Shown: one piece after another, positions 18,799-27,025 of the stretch | How the letters are laid out: every line of letters starts with the position of its first letter | Numbering within the stretch: the stretch's first letter is position 1 | Assembly (NCBI GenBank): GCA_016719615.1 | Contig: JADJYQ010000001.1 | Coordinates: forward strand, 346,501-410,500 | DNA from: Saprospiraceae bacterium | Lineage (GTDB): Bacteria; Bacteroidota; Bacteroidia; Chitinophagales; Saprospiraceae | Reading direction: 5' to 3' | Length of the DNA: 64,000 nt | Notes under the pieces: generated by a model | Seen by the model: only the letters and a program-made list of their open reading frames with translations | What the model was told of the DNA's origin: nothing | Database searches by the model: none | Position numbers and translations under genes: made by a program

Positions 18799-20583
18799 CT
18801 AAATCTTGACCATCTTCTTAACAAACCACAATTCATCCCTTTCATAAACCCGGACCAAATACACACCGGGTAGCCAATCTTTAGTATCAATTAAATGACT
18901 GCCCTGTTTGGCTTTCTGGCTATGTACCCTATTGCCATGAATGTCTGTAATATCAATGAGCATATTTTGTGGATTGTAATCAAGAATATTGATCACCATC
19001 GTATGGCTAAAAGGGTTGGGCCAGCTTTGAATTTCTATGTCAGTGATAAACTCATCTTTATTGCTAACAACTCCAATGCGGACCGTTCGACAAAGCGTAT
19101 CAGCGTCATTCTTGTTTTTTACAATGAGACATACTTCGTAAACGCCAAGTGCTGAAAAACGATGAATGGGATTAACTTCCCTGCTTTTGTTGCCTGGACT
19201 GGCAGGATCTCCAAAATCCCAATACCATTCTTCCACTTCATAGGCACTCAGATCGGTAAAGTAAAAGTTTAGGAAGTCTGTACTGTCCTGATTGTACCTC
19301 CAGTGACACCGAGGCACATTGTCTATACCCAAACTGTCGCAGATACTGCCATCAATAGGCCCTAATCGGTAATTTGGGAAATTGGGGAGGCACATTTTAA
19401 TCGTTGGCGAGTATATATCATGCTGTTTGAAATTGCAATTCTCATGGTCTTCATTGGGATTATGAATGACGTGCATGGATCTGGACTGTAGACCTATTTC
19501 TTGAAAATATATCTTGCCATCGGGAGCAAATTGCATGGGCCCAAATTCTGTAGAGTTCATAAAGTTTCCCCCAATGTCTTCTCTGAAACCATCGTAAATG
19601 CCTGCTATTTCCCTATCTCCCAAACTGTCTCCAACAATTGGAAATTGATATAAAGTGTCCAAAGTGGCATAATATAAATATTTGCTATCTGGTGAAAAGG
19701 CACAGCCAGCATCCCAGATAATTTTTTGAAAAGGAACAAATTTTTTCTGAAAATACTCTATTTCACCGCTGCACCTATTGAATTTCATAAAAAATAAATT
19801 GTATCTATTTAATAACCCGTCACCTGCTGCAGTAGCTATATAATTTCCGCATTGGGAGAAGAATGTTTGGCCGGATTCTCCACGAGATTTTTTAATCTTA
19901 AAGTTGAAGTAGTTATGAAGTTTAACTACTCGGCCACTTAAAAAAAATATATAATACCCAACTTTTGTGTCTTCTGAAATTATTATCCACCAATCTTTAC
20001 CGTTTGCATGTTTAGTCGCAATTAATGAAGCACTATCTAAAGTGTCACTTAATGTCAGGTTTCTTCGTGATATTAACTCGCCATTATTTTTATTTCTTTT
20101 CATATCAACAATGGAATGTTCTAAACTCTTAATGCTTAATCCATAATTTTCAAAATAATAAAATATCTTATTGAAAAGAAAATACGAATTGCTATTTTCA
20201 AGGTCTGGAAGTATTAATGTATTCTGCGAACCAACGACCCCTAACTCAGGATATTTAATATCATTGCCCAAATCATCTCCATTTAACATTAAACTGTCAT
20301 TTGGACCTTCTACATAACCTCCATTGCATGCAAATAAGTAATTTCCATTTATATCGCAAATATTTGCACTGCTTGCTAAAAAATCAATTAGCTTATATTT
20401 TTCTTCATAGAATATTGGATTGCCATCTGGCGTATCAAAATCCATGATAGCGCAACCCCAACCTGTGTCGTAAGGATTATCAGCAAAACTTTGACCCATC
20501 AACCATTTAAAATCATATTTTTGAGATGATAAGTTTAAAATAAATATTAGGTTGATAAATACAATTGTTAATATAGTTTTCAT
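18799..20583 (-). CDS. PKD-domain surface protein with type IX sorting domain
   Basis: A 594-residue secreted protein starting MKTILTIVFINLIFILNLSS (signal peptide); I set the start at 20583 rather than the ATG eight codons earlier. Residues about 30-400 carry propeller-like strands (LIATKHANGKDWWIIISED, FSPDSKYLYYATLDTLYQF, FAPDGKIYFQ). A PKD domain follows near residue 470 (EWYWDFGDPASPG, FSALGVYEVCLIVKN). The last 70 residues are a sorting domain with the conserved SWPNPFSHTMVINILD and LPGVYLVRVYERD. It is convergent with the 16113 gene and cooriented with the beta-helix gene behind it. The function is likely surface attachment or binding; no enzyme motif is seen. Confidence 0.85.
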   Translation of the reverse strand: MKTILTIVFINLIFILNLSSQKYDFKWLMGQSFADNPYDTGWGCAIMDFDTPDGNPIFYEEKYKLIDFLASSANICDINGNYLFACNGGYVEGPNDSLMLNGDDLGNDIKYPELGVVGSQNTLILPDLENSNSYFLFNKIFYYFENYGLSIKSLEHSIVDMKRNKNNGELISRRNLTLSDTLDSASLIATKHANGKDWWIIISEDTKVGYYIFFLSGRVVKLHNYFNFKIKKSRGESGQTFFSQCGNYIATAAGDGLLNRYNLFFMKFNRCSGEIEYFQKKFVPFQKIIWDAGCAFSPDSKYLYYATLDTLYQFPIVGDSLGDREIAGIYDGFREDIGGNFMNSTEFGPMQFAPDGKIYFQEIGLQSRSMHVIHNPNEDHENCNFKQHDIYSPTIKMCLPNFPNYRLGPIDGSICDSLGIDNVPRCHWRYNQDSTDFLNFYFTDLSAYEVEEWYWDFGDPASPGNKSREVNPIHRFSALGVYEVCLIVKNKNDADTLCRTVRIGVVSNKDEFITDIEIQSWPNPFSHTMVINILDYNPQNMLIDITDIHGNRVHSQKAKQGSHLIDTKDWLPGVYLVRVYERDELWFVKKMVKI

Positions 20584-20673
20584 ACTTGTTGGAAAAACCG
20601 GAAGCAATGTAAAAATTATTGTACTTGCTTCCGGTATGGTGATTAAAAATTGTTGTAGTGGATTCGCTCCATC

Positions 20674-23490
20674 TTAACGAAGTAAGACCATTCTTTGATT
20701 TGCAAGGGTATTTTTGCCCTCTTTCAATACCAGATAATACATTCCATCAGGTAGCTCTGTAGATTCTAATATAATCACATTAGTCTTATTAACTACTGGA
20801 TGCTTATGTAACATATGGCCTTGCATATTCAATAATTCCAAATGCAGTGATTCAGAATACTCTGTGGCTTTCAATAGAATAGTTATTTCTCTCGAAACCG
20901 GATTTGATTTTAACTCAAAAAAGGGTTTCATTTGAGAAGTAAGCTTGTTTCGTATAATCATCGATGTATCCAAACAATCATAATCGTCATAGCTCTGACT
21001 GCCGTACAAATGATATAAGGCTCTGGCTTTATAAACTATGGTGCCGCCAAGTCTGGGACATTGTTCCGCAACATCCAGCAAGATTCCAGCCTGAGTACTG
21101 TTGAACGAAAACTCATTTTCTGCAAGCATGGTAAGATGCATTTCGTTTACAGAAACTTCATTGCTGTCAATGATATTTTCCATGTCCACTTCCCCATTAG
21201 CATAAATCAGATCATCTTTTCCACTCAGTACTTCGTTGAGATGATCGTCATAGATGCTTAGGAGATCCATCAGCAAGGTATCCATATCGGCGAGTCTTGC
21301 TTCGCGGAGGTTGATAGAGGTGGTGCTGTCAGTGTTGTTGCTTGCAATGGTGATCAGACTATCCAAAACCCGGATGGAATCCGATGCAGCTTTAATTCCA
21401 ATTCCGATATCTTCGAGTTGTTCGAGCTCTGTGCCCGAATACGACAAGAGAGTATCGAGATCAAACCGGATCTCCATCAAATCTGCATATGAACTTCCTG
21501 TACTTGATGTATAGAAACTATCCACATAACTGTTCTGGCTATGAGCACTTGCATCTACCCGCAACCTCTCCAACAATTGTCTGCGTCCTTCGTAATCCAG
21601 GCTAAAGCCATAATCGCCATCTGCCATTTGTCCGCGAGCAATGAACTCATCGCCCTCATCGATGTCGGCAAATTCCAATTCGCGATCCGGTCCCAGGAAT
21701 TCCGCATCACAAAGATTGTCTTCAGAACATTCAGCTGATGAACCATCAGATAAACGAAACCAATTGGTCGAGGTATTATTGCAACTTTGTGAAGGATAAA
21801 TTGTTGGTGGCCATAATGTGGCATTACAAGTCTCGACATAGAACCAAGAAGTTCTTATATCATTTTGATTGCCATTATTGACAGCACCTACTTCATAATA
21901 TGTAGCAGTTGGAAAAGTTCCGAGCCAAAAATTTCCTTTATCCACCTGACTACCCATCATGGTCGAACCAGAGAGTCTCAGGCCAGCCGACAAACCGCGG
22001 ATCTCATTGTGTCCATACCCATTGGTGCGCCTGCAATTTCCAATAAAATTGAAGCCATAATCAGTGCCAACGGTATAGTTGCAGCAATAACGGGTATTGC
22101 CGGCGTTGAAAGAATGAAAGCCTACAATTTTTTCGAATTCACTGTTGGTCGTTACTGTATTTTCAATGACAAAGCCGTCGCGCGTATCATTGTGAATGAT
22201 ACCCACACCTGAAAATCCTGTTTCGCTTTCATCGTCGAAAGTAACGATATTGTATCCTACGCCGACGTTGATGCAATCTCGTATATCGATACCATTGCAT
22301 TTGGAGTGCAAACTAAGTTCGTTCCAAGAGACAACCGATCCCAATCCTCTTGCACCAAGGCTTTGAAGCAGAATGCCGATCATGAAATTTTCAGTTGATT
22401 CTGTGCCATCCGTAGAGATCACATTATAACTGATCAAAGGAGCAATCAGTGAAGCAGGGAATTCGACGTGAATACCGCGGTTTGTTGCATGGTGGATCAC
22501 ATTGCTCAAAATTTCCGGGGAGTTCATTGCATTTATATCGTGAATGCCAGCCCTGACATATCCGATTTCATTCAAGGCAATATTACTCAGCCAGGCACGA
22601 TCTCCTGAAATTCCACACAAAGCATTTGTGATGGTATCTCTGTTGGCTTTGAGCCGACTATCTTTAACAAGAATTCCGACACCTTCAGGGTTTGTATAAG
22701 CCCTGTTGGAAGCTCCGTGATTCAGCATATTGTTTATAATAAGCCGGTAACATTCCAAATTGGAGTAACGTCCATACACACCCACTTTTACATTGCTGAT
22801 ATAATTCCTGTAATAAGGACTTGCCAAAGAATTACTACCAATAACCAGATTGGCATTGTTCACTTGAAAGCCTGCGTAGGCGCGGCCTCCCGGATTCGGA
22901 CTGATGCCTGAATAATTTGGTCTTCGCAACATTCCCGCTCCAGAACCCAAGGAAGGATTATCAATCGTATTGTTCTGAAAAATGAGCCGGATATTATGCA
23001 CTTGTGTAGAGAATCCTGTTCCAGGTATGTAAAAGGCCACATAATTGTGGTAAAATTCATTGTTGTACAAAGTAATATTTGCGGTACCGGAAGCTTTGAT
23101 TGCATATTGCGCATCATAAATTTCATTTCCGGAAGCCCACAATCGAGCACCTGTATTTACCGTAATTCCTTTCCACAAGGTATCACAAGCATAAATATTA
23201 TTGTCGATCAACGTAAGCCTTTTGGTATTCAGGATTTGCATCTCAGATCCGGCTTCCATTTCCAAATTACAGCCTGTTACAAAAACATTGATATCCATTT
23301 GAACCGTCCCTCTAAAAACATAACACCCGTTGGCCAGATAGCCAGATGGATAATAAGTCGAGAAACTGGTGGTTTGTCCTGTGGCCCCAATGTAATTCGG
23401 GTTTTGGACATTGCAATTACATCCGGCATGCAATTGCTGAACGAGCGATAATATCATAAAATAAATAATTGTAAAAGCAGAACGAAGCAT
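20674..23490 (-). CDS. Right-handed beta-helix surface protein with type IX sorting domain
   Basis: A protein of about 938 residues with signal peptide MLRSAFTIIYFMILSLVQQ and Cys-rich start HAGCNCNVQ. The ATG at 23796 would add 102 unlike residues before this signal, so 23490 is preferred. Residues about 80-560 show regular beta-helix turns rich in N and G (NNEFYHNYVAFYI, NVKVGVYGRYSNLECYRLII, GIHDINAMNSPEILSNVIHH, GNFWLGTF). A long helical linker near 640-830 follows, and then a C-terminal sorting domain (LKSNPVSREITILLKAT, LPDGMYYLVLKEG). Parallel beta-helices of this kind often bind or cleave polysaccharide, but no lyase residues can be assigned by eye. Confidence 0.85.
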   Translation of the reverse strand: MLRSAFTIIYFMILSLVQQLHAGCNCNVQNPNYIGATGQTTSFSTYYPSGYLANGCYVFRGTVQMDINVFVTGCNLEMEAGSEMQILNTKRLTLIDNNIYACDTLWKGITVNTGARLWASGNEIYDAQYAIKASGTANITLYNNEFYHNYVAFYIPGTGFSTQVHNIRLIFQNNTIDNPSLGSGAGMLRRPNYSGISPNPGGRAYAGFQVNNANLVIGSNSLASPYYRNYISNVKVGVYGRYSNLECYRLIINNMLNHGASNRAYTNPEGVGILVKDSRLKANRDTITNALCGISGDRAWLSNIALNEIGYVRAGIHDINAMNSPEILSNVIHHATNRGIHVEFPASLIAPLISYNVISTDGTESTENFMIGILLQSLGARGLGSVVSWNELSLHSKCNGIDIRDCINVGVGYNIVTFDDESETGFSGVGIIHNDTRDGFVIENTVTTNSEFEKIVGFHSFNAGNTRYCCNYTVGTDYGFNFIGNCRRTNGYGHNEIRGLSAGLRLSGSTMMGSQVDKGNFWLGTFPTATYYEVGAVNNGNQNDIRTSWFYVETCNATLWPPTIYPSQSCNNTSTNWFRLSDGSSAECSEDNLCDAEFLGPDRELEFADIDEGDEFIARGQMADGDYGFSLDYEGRRQLLERLRVDASAHSQNSYVDSFYTSSTGSSYADLMEIRFDLDTLLSYSGTELEQLEDIGIGIKAASDSIRVLDSLITIASNNTDSTTSINLREARLADMDTLLMDLLSIYDDHLNEVLSGKDDLIYANGEVDMENIIDSNEVSVNEMHLTMLAENEFSFNSTQAGILLDVAEQCPRLGGTIVYKARALYHLYGSQSYDDYDCLDTSMIIRNKLTSQMKPFFELKSNPVSREITILLKATEYSESLHLELLNMQGHMLHKHPVVNKTNVIILESTELPDGMYYLVLKEGKNTLANQRMVLLR

Positions 23491-23943
23491 TCGCAAATTT
23501 ACCAGATCCAACCAATGCGCTTTTTTCGAAGGTGCATTCGACCGGAATTTAGCAATGAAGAATTTCAAGCGATTCCTGCCCAAAGACACGCTCTGTTGAC
23601 CTTGGGGGGGGAGGGCAGTGTTAAATAATGTGAACATAACAATAAAATTAAAAAATGAATAATCAATTACTTTAGGATTCATTGATTTTGATGAATACGA
23701 AAACCCCCGCAAGTTTATATAGTTGTTATCACGAATGTATTGTAAAATATTTTTTTTATAAGCACTATAACTGAATACCAAAGATAATCGAAGCAAAAAG
23801 CATTGTCAAGTTTTTTAGTTAAATTTTGAAAAATCAGGGTTTACCCTGAGAGCTTGTTTAGACTATAAAAGCCTGGTAAACTGTTAAAATTACGGTGAGT
23901 TGAAAGTCAGCCTTGCCGCTAGAATTTTGATTGATTAAATATA

Positions 23944-23957
23944 CTAACATCTGTTAG
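23944..23957. repeat. CTAAC-N4-GTTAG palindrome
   Basis: CTAACATCTGTTAG with perfect arms, extended to ACTAAC...GTTAGT, about 190 bases past the metG stop. Confidence 0.6.
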
Positions 23958-24066
23958 TAATGATAAAATTTATACGTTGAACTTATCTTCATCAGTTGCA
24001 ACCTTTAATACCCATTTACCGGGCAAAACCCAAAAAATTAATTAAAAATAAATGCAATTGATAAAA

Positions 24067-24080
24067 CTAACATATGTTAG
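24067..24080. repeat. CTAAC-N4-GTTAG palindrome (fully symmetric)
   Basis: CTAACATATGTTAG is symmetric at all 14 positions. It is followed by CATTTGTTGCTT and then by the tandem repeat at 24093. Confidence 0.65.
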
Positions 24081-24092
24081 CATTTGTTGCTT

Positions 24093-24140
24093 CTAACAGA
24101 CTAACAGACTAACAGACTAACAGACTAACAGACTAACAGA
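24093..24140. repeat. 8-bp short tandem repeat (CTAACAGA)n, 6 copies
   Basis: 48 bases of CTAACAGA ending 7 bases before the metG stop codon. The unit differs by one base from the CTATCAGA unit at 10039 and 32790 and also contains the CTAACA half of the palindrome. Confidence 0.9.
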
Positions 24141-24147
24141 CCTCCCC

Positions 24148-26301
24148 TCACTTCACAATCGAACCCGTAGCCGCAAATGCATCTGCACTAACAAATGTTA
24201 GTTTTCCTTCGCTGTTTTCAGCCATGAGGATCATGCCGTTGGATTCGATGCCTTTGAGCGGTCTTGGTGCCAGGTTGGCCAGGAGAAGTACCTGTCGTCC
24301 AATGATCTCTTCCGGTTTGTAGTGCAATGCGATGCCACTTACGACTGTTCGTTTTTCAAAACCGAGATCTAATTCGAGTTTGAGGAGTTTATCAGCTTTG
24401 GCTACTTTTTCGGCATGTACAATTTTAGCGGTGCGCAGATCCATTTTGGTAAAATCATCATAACTCACATGAGGCTTCAAGGGTTGATAGCTTGTGTTGA
24501 TTTCAACTGTAGCTTGTGGCTCGCTTGTGATCTTCGATTGATGCAATTTATCGATTTGCTTTTGGATGGATTCGTCTTCTATTTTGCTAAACAAGTATTG
24601 AGCTTCGTTGATTTGGTGACCGCTTTCAATGAGGAATCCTCCTTCTGCAAGATTGTCTAACAGGATGTTCAATTCATTTTCTTCTTGCAGTTCGGGTAGG
24701 TTCATCATCTTGCGCAAACGCGATGCAGCAAAGGGCATAAAGGGATGTAAGATCACGCTCAGGGCAACGACGTATTGCAAACTTAAATTCATAACGACCT
24801 GGACTGTATCCGGATCCGTTTTTTGCAGTTTCCAGGGTTCGTTATTCTGTAATAATTGGTTTCCGGCCGTACTAATCTCCATCAATTCTTTTAATGCAGA
24901 TCGGAAGTCGTATTCGCGGATGAATTGCGTGAGTTCCTGGATCTTGTCAAAAAGATAAATCATTTCGGCATCGTGAAATCCACCCAGCTCATCGCCTGCC
25001 ACGCCTTCGATACTTTGATCGGGATCAAAGTCCGGTACCTGTCCGCCATAATATTTATGCGTGAGACTCAATACTCTGTGAATGAAGTTCGATAAATTAT
25101 TGACGAGCTCATTATTGTGTGCATCCTGAAATCCTTTCCAGGTAAACTCGCTGTCTTTTTGCTCCGGCATGTTCTTCACGAGATAATACCGAAGTGAATC
25201 TTCGTATCCGGGTAGTTCATCCAAAAATTCGTGAACCCAAACCGCCCAATTTCTCGATGTGGATATTTTATCTCCTTCGAGGTTCATAAACTGGTTGGCG
25301 GGAACGTTTGCCGGAAGATTAAAACCACCATGTGATCTTAAGATCGCGGGAAATATGATGCAATGAAAAACGATATTGTCTTTACCGATGAAGTGTATGA
25401 GTTCAGTTTCCGGATCCTGCCAATACTCTTTCCAATCTTTATTATTTTCTGCTGCCCATTGTTTGGTGGATGAAATATACCCAATCGGGGCATCCATCCA
25501 AACGTATAATTTTTTTCCTTCCGACCCTGCAATTTCATGGGGAACATCAACGCCCCAATCCAAGTCGCGAGTCATTGCTCTGGATTGCAATCCGCCATCC
25601 AGCCAGGATTTACATTGTCCGATGACGTGATTTTTCCAGGCATCCGGATCGTGGTGGTAAGCGCCATCCAAAGTCCCTTCTTCAATAAAACTTTTCAGCC
25701 AGGATTCGTGCTGTTGTAAAGGAAGATACCAGTGTTTGGTTTTTTTGATCTCGGGTGTTTCTCCGGTGAGTACACTTTTAGGAGAAATGAGGTCCATGGG
25801 ATTTAAGCTGCTACCGCATTGTTCGCACTGATCCCCATAGGCGTTTGTGTTTCCACATTTCGGACAAGTACCCGTGATGTAGCGGTCGGCCAGGAATTGT
25901 TTGGCGACAGGATCATAGTATTGTTCGGATTCCAGTTCTTCAAAAGCCCCTTTTTTATAGAGTTCCAAAAAAAATTCCTGGGAGGTTTCGTGGTGCAATT
26001 TTGCAGAAGTACGGTGATAATAGTTGAATGAAATGCCGATCCTTTTAAACGTCTCAACAAACTGAGAATGATAGGTGTCTATGATTTCCTGTGCAGTCTT
26101 TTTTTCTTTGAGAGCCCTCATGGTAATAGCTGCACCGTGTTCATCCGAACCACAGATAAAGACCATGTCTTTTCCTAAGAGTCTTTGAAAACGAACGTAA
26201 ACATCAGCTGGCAGGTATGCACCGCAGAGGTGACCCACATGCAGCGGACCGTTCGCATAAGGAAGAGCTGCAGTAACCAGATGTCTTTTATAATGAATCA
26301 T
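24148..26301 (-). CDS. metG: Methionyl-tRNA synthetase
   Basis: Class I synthetase that charges tRNA-Met and initiator tRNA. The 717-residue protein has the HIGH-type motif HVGH near residue 21 (PYANGPLHVGHLCGAYLPAD). A zinc knuckle CPKCGNTNAYGDQCEQCG follows near residue 145, and the KMSKS-equivalent KISTS lies near residue 347. An anticodon-binding helical domain comes next. A C-terminal EMAP/Trbp111-like OB fold runs from about residue 615 (DFTKMDLRTAKIVHAEKV, VVSGIALHY, LLANLAPRPLKGIESNGM). Length and the C-terminal OB fold match the MetG1 dimeric type. One copy of the dispersed palindrome falls inside the gene 38 bases from its stop, encoding LTFVS. Confidence 0.96.
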   Translation of the reverse strand: MIHYKRHLVTAALPYANGPLHVGHLCGAYLPADVYVRFQRLLGKDMVFICGSDEHGAAITMRALKEKKTAQEIIDTYHSQFVETFKRIGISFNYYHRTSAKLHHETSQEFFLELYKKGAFEELESEQYYDPVAKQFLADRYITGTCPKCGNTNAYGDQCEQCGSSLNPMDLISPKSVLTGETPEIKKTKHWYLPLQQHESWLKSFIEEGTLDGAYHHDPDAWKNHVIGQCKSWLDGGLQSRAMTRDLDWGVDVPHEIAGSEGKKLYVWMDAPIGYISSTKQWAAENNKDWKEYWQDPETELIHFIGKDNIVFHCIIFPAILRSHGGFNLPANVPANQFMNLEGDKISTSRNWAVWVHEFLDELPGYEDSLRYYLVKNMPEQKDSEFTWKGFQDAHNNELVNNLSNFIHRVLSLTHKYYGGQVPDFDPDQSIEGVAGDELGGFHDAEMIYLFDKIQELTQFIREYDFRSALKELMEISTAGNQLLQNNEPWKLQKTDPDTVQVVMNLSLQYVVALSVILHPFMPFAASRLRKMMNLPELQEENELNILLDNLAEGGFLIESGHQINEAQYLFSKIEDESIQKQIDKLHQSKITSEPQATVEINTSYQPLKPHVSYDDFTKMDLRTAKIVHAEKVAKADKLLKLELDLGFEKRTVVSGIALHYKPEEIIGRQVLLLANLAPRPLKGIESNGMILMAENSEGKLTFVSADAFAATGSIVK
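24188..24201. repeat. CTAAC-N4-GTTAG palindrome inside metG
   Basis: CTAACAAATGTTAG with perfect arms, followed by TTTT. It lies in the coding sequence of the metG C-terminal OB fold and is read as LTFVS. Confidence 0.6.
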
Positions 26302-26320
26302 GGTACCCGGATAATTCCTG

Positions 26321-26328
26321 CAAAGATA
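26321..26328 (-). promoter_or_regulatory. Bacteroidota -7 box (TATCTTTG) of metG
   Basis: TATCTTTG on the minus strand, 19 bases upstream of the metG ATG. Confidence 0.5.
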
Positions 26329-26396
26329 AGCGGAGCCCCGATATATAAGCTTTTTTTATATATTAATGCAGTCCATACATGAATGCCTCTTCTCCT

Positions 26397-26404
26397 TATT
26401 TTTG
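26397..26404 (+). promoter_or_regulatory. Bacteroidota -7 box (TATTTTTG) of tRNA-Leu
   Basis: TATTTTTG lies 25 bases upstream of the mature tRNA 5' end, back to back with the metG box. Confidence 0.5.
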
Positions 26405-26429
26405 CACTCCGGTTTTGAGACCGGAAGCA

Positions 26430-26513
26430 GCCGAAGTGGTGAAATTGGTAGACACGCACGTTTCAGAGGCGTGTGTTCGCGAGGACATGCGGGTTCGAGT
26501 CCCGCCTTCGGCA
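26430..26513 (+). tRNA. tRNA-Leu (anticodon CAG)
   Basis: An 84-base class II tRNA. The acceptor stem GCCGAAG pairs with CTTCGGC, followed by discriminator A. The D-loop carries AATTGGTAGAC. The anticodon stem CACGT/GCGTG encloses loop TTCAGAG with anticodon CAG. A long variable arm (TGTTCGCGAGGACA) follows, and the T-arm is GCGGGTTCGAGTCCCGC. CCA is not encoded (CGA follows). It reads codon CUG. A promoter box lies just upstream; no other tRNA is adjacent. Confidence 0.95.
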
Positions 26514-27025
26514 CGAGCGATGACAACAAAGTTGTCATCGTGGTGACAATCCCGTTGCCTGATGATTTGGTGATTGAAGAAGTAAGCACGGGATTCGTCA
26601 GCATCCCTCCTTCAGCACGAATGCTGACGAAACGAAGTTTGTCAGAATGCCGACCATTAGCGTCGGCATTCAGCATGGGTATGGGTGTGTGAATTTGTTC
26701 GAGTGCTGGCTATTCAGACAAATCGCATTTTTAATAATCAATGTTAAAATGTCAGTAAATCAGCTTGCAGACATCCCAGCAAGAATTCTATTTTGAAAAT
26801 TTGTATTGTTAAATAATTTGAATTTTCAATTCTAATGCAGCCCATTTCCAGTATTCCACACCTAAGAATACCAAATTGAAAGGCAGCTATCCATAAACTA
26901 ATTCTGAAATCCGATAAGGGATATTTGCAAAAACTGAATACATTTACAAAAGCGGTGTGTTTTTTGCTTGATTTAATTTCGACAATGATAACCCACCATG
27001 TTGTGAATTTGGTTAGTGCAAATCA
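26514..27025. other. Hairpin cluster and tRNA-like fragment downstream of tRNA-Leu
   Basis: The first 180 bases hold four inverted repeats. GATGACAAC AAA GTTGTCATC lies at 26519-26540. TTCGTCAGCAT pairs with ATGCTGACGAA at 26594-26632. An imperfect arm pair CTGACGAAAC/GTTTGTCAG overlaps it. AATGCCGAC / GTCGGCATT lies near 26646-26672. Within this, CCCTCCTTCAGCACGA at 26605-26620 matches the tRNA 3' end CCCGCCTTCGGCACGA at 14 of 16 positions. The remaining 330 bases before the cyclase show nothing I can name. Confidence 0.6.

Larger units (their letters stand above)
23491..24147. other. Gap between the beta-helix gene and metG
   Basis: 657 bases without a supported gene. The left half could extend the beta-helix ORF but lacks a signal-like start; it contains a run of eight G at 23604-23611. 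The right half holds two palindromes and a tandem repeat, listed separately. Confidence 0.45.

Noticed and set aside
22996..23451. 151-residue plus-strand frame inside the beta-helix gene
   Set aside because: Shadow; the minus-strand reading has signal peptide, helix turns and sorting domain.
26356..26692. Two frames (106 and 108 residues) over the tRNA-Leu region
   Set aside because: They overlap a complete tRNA and a hairpin cluster, with no protein-like pattern.
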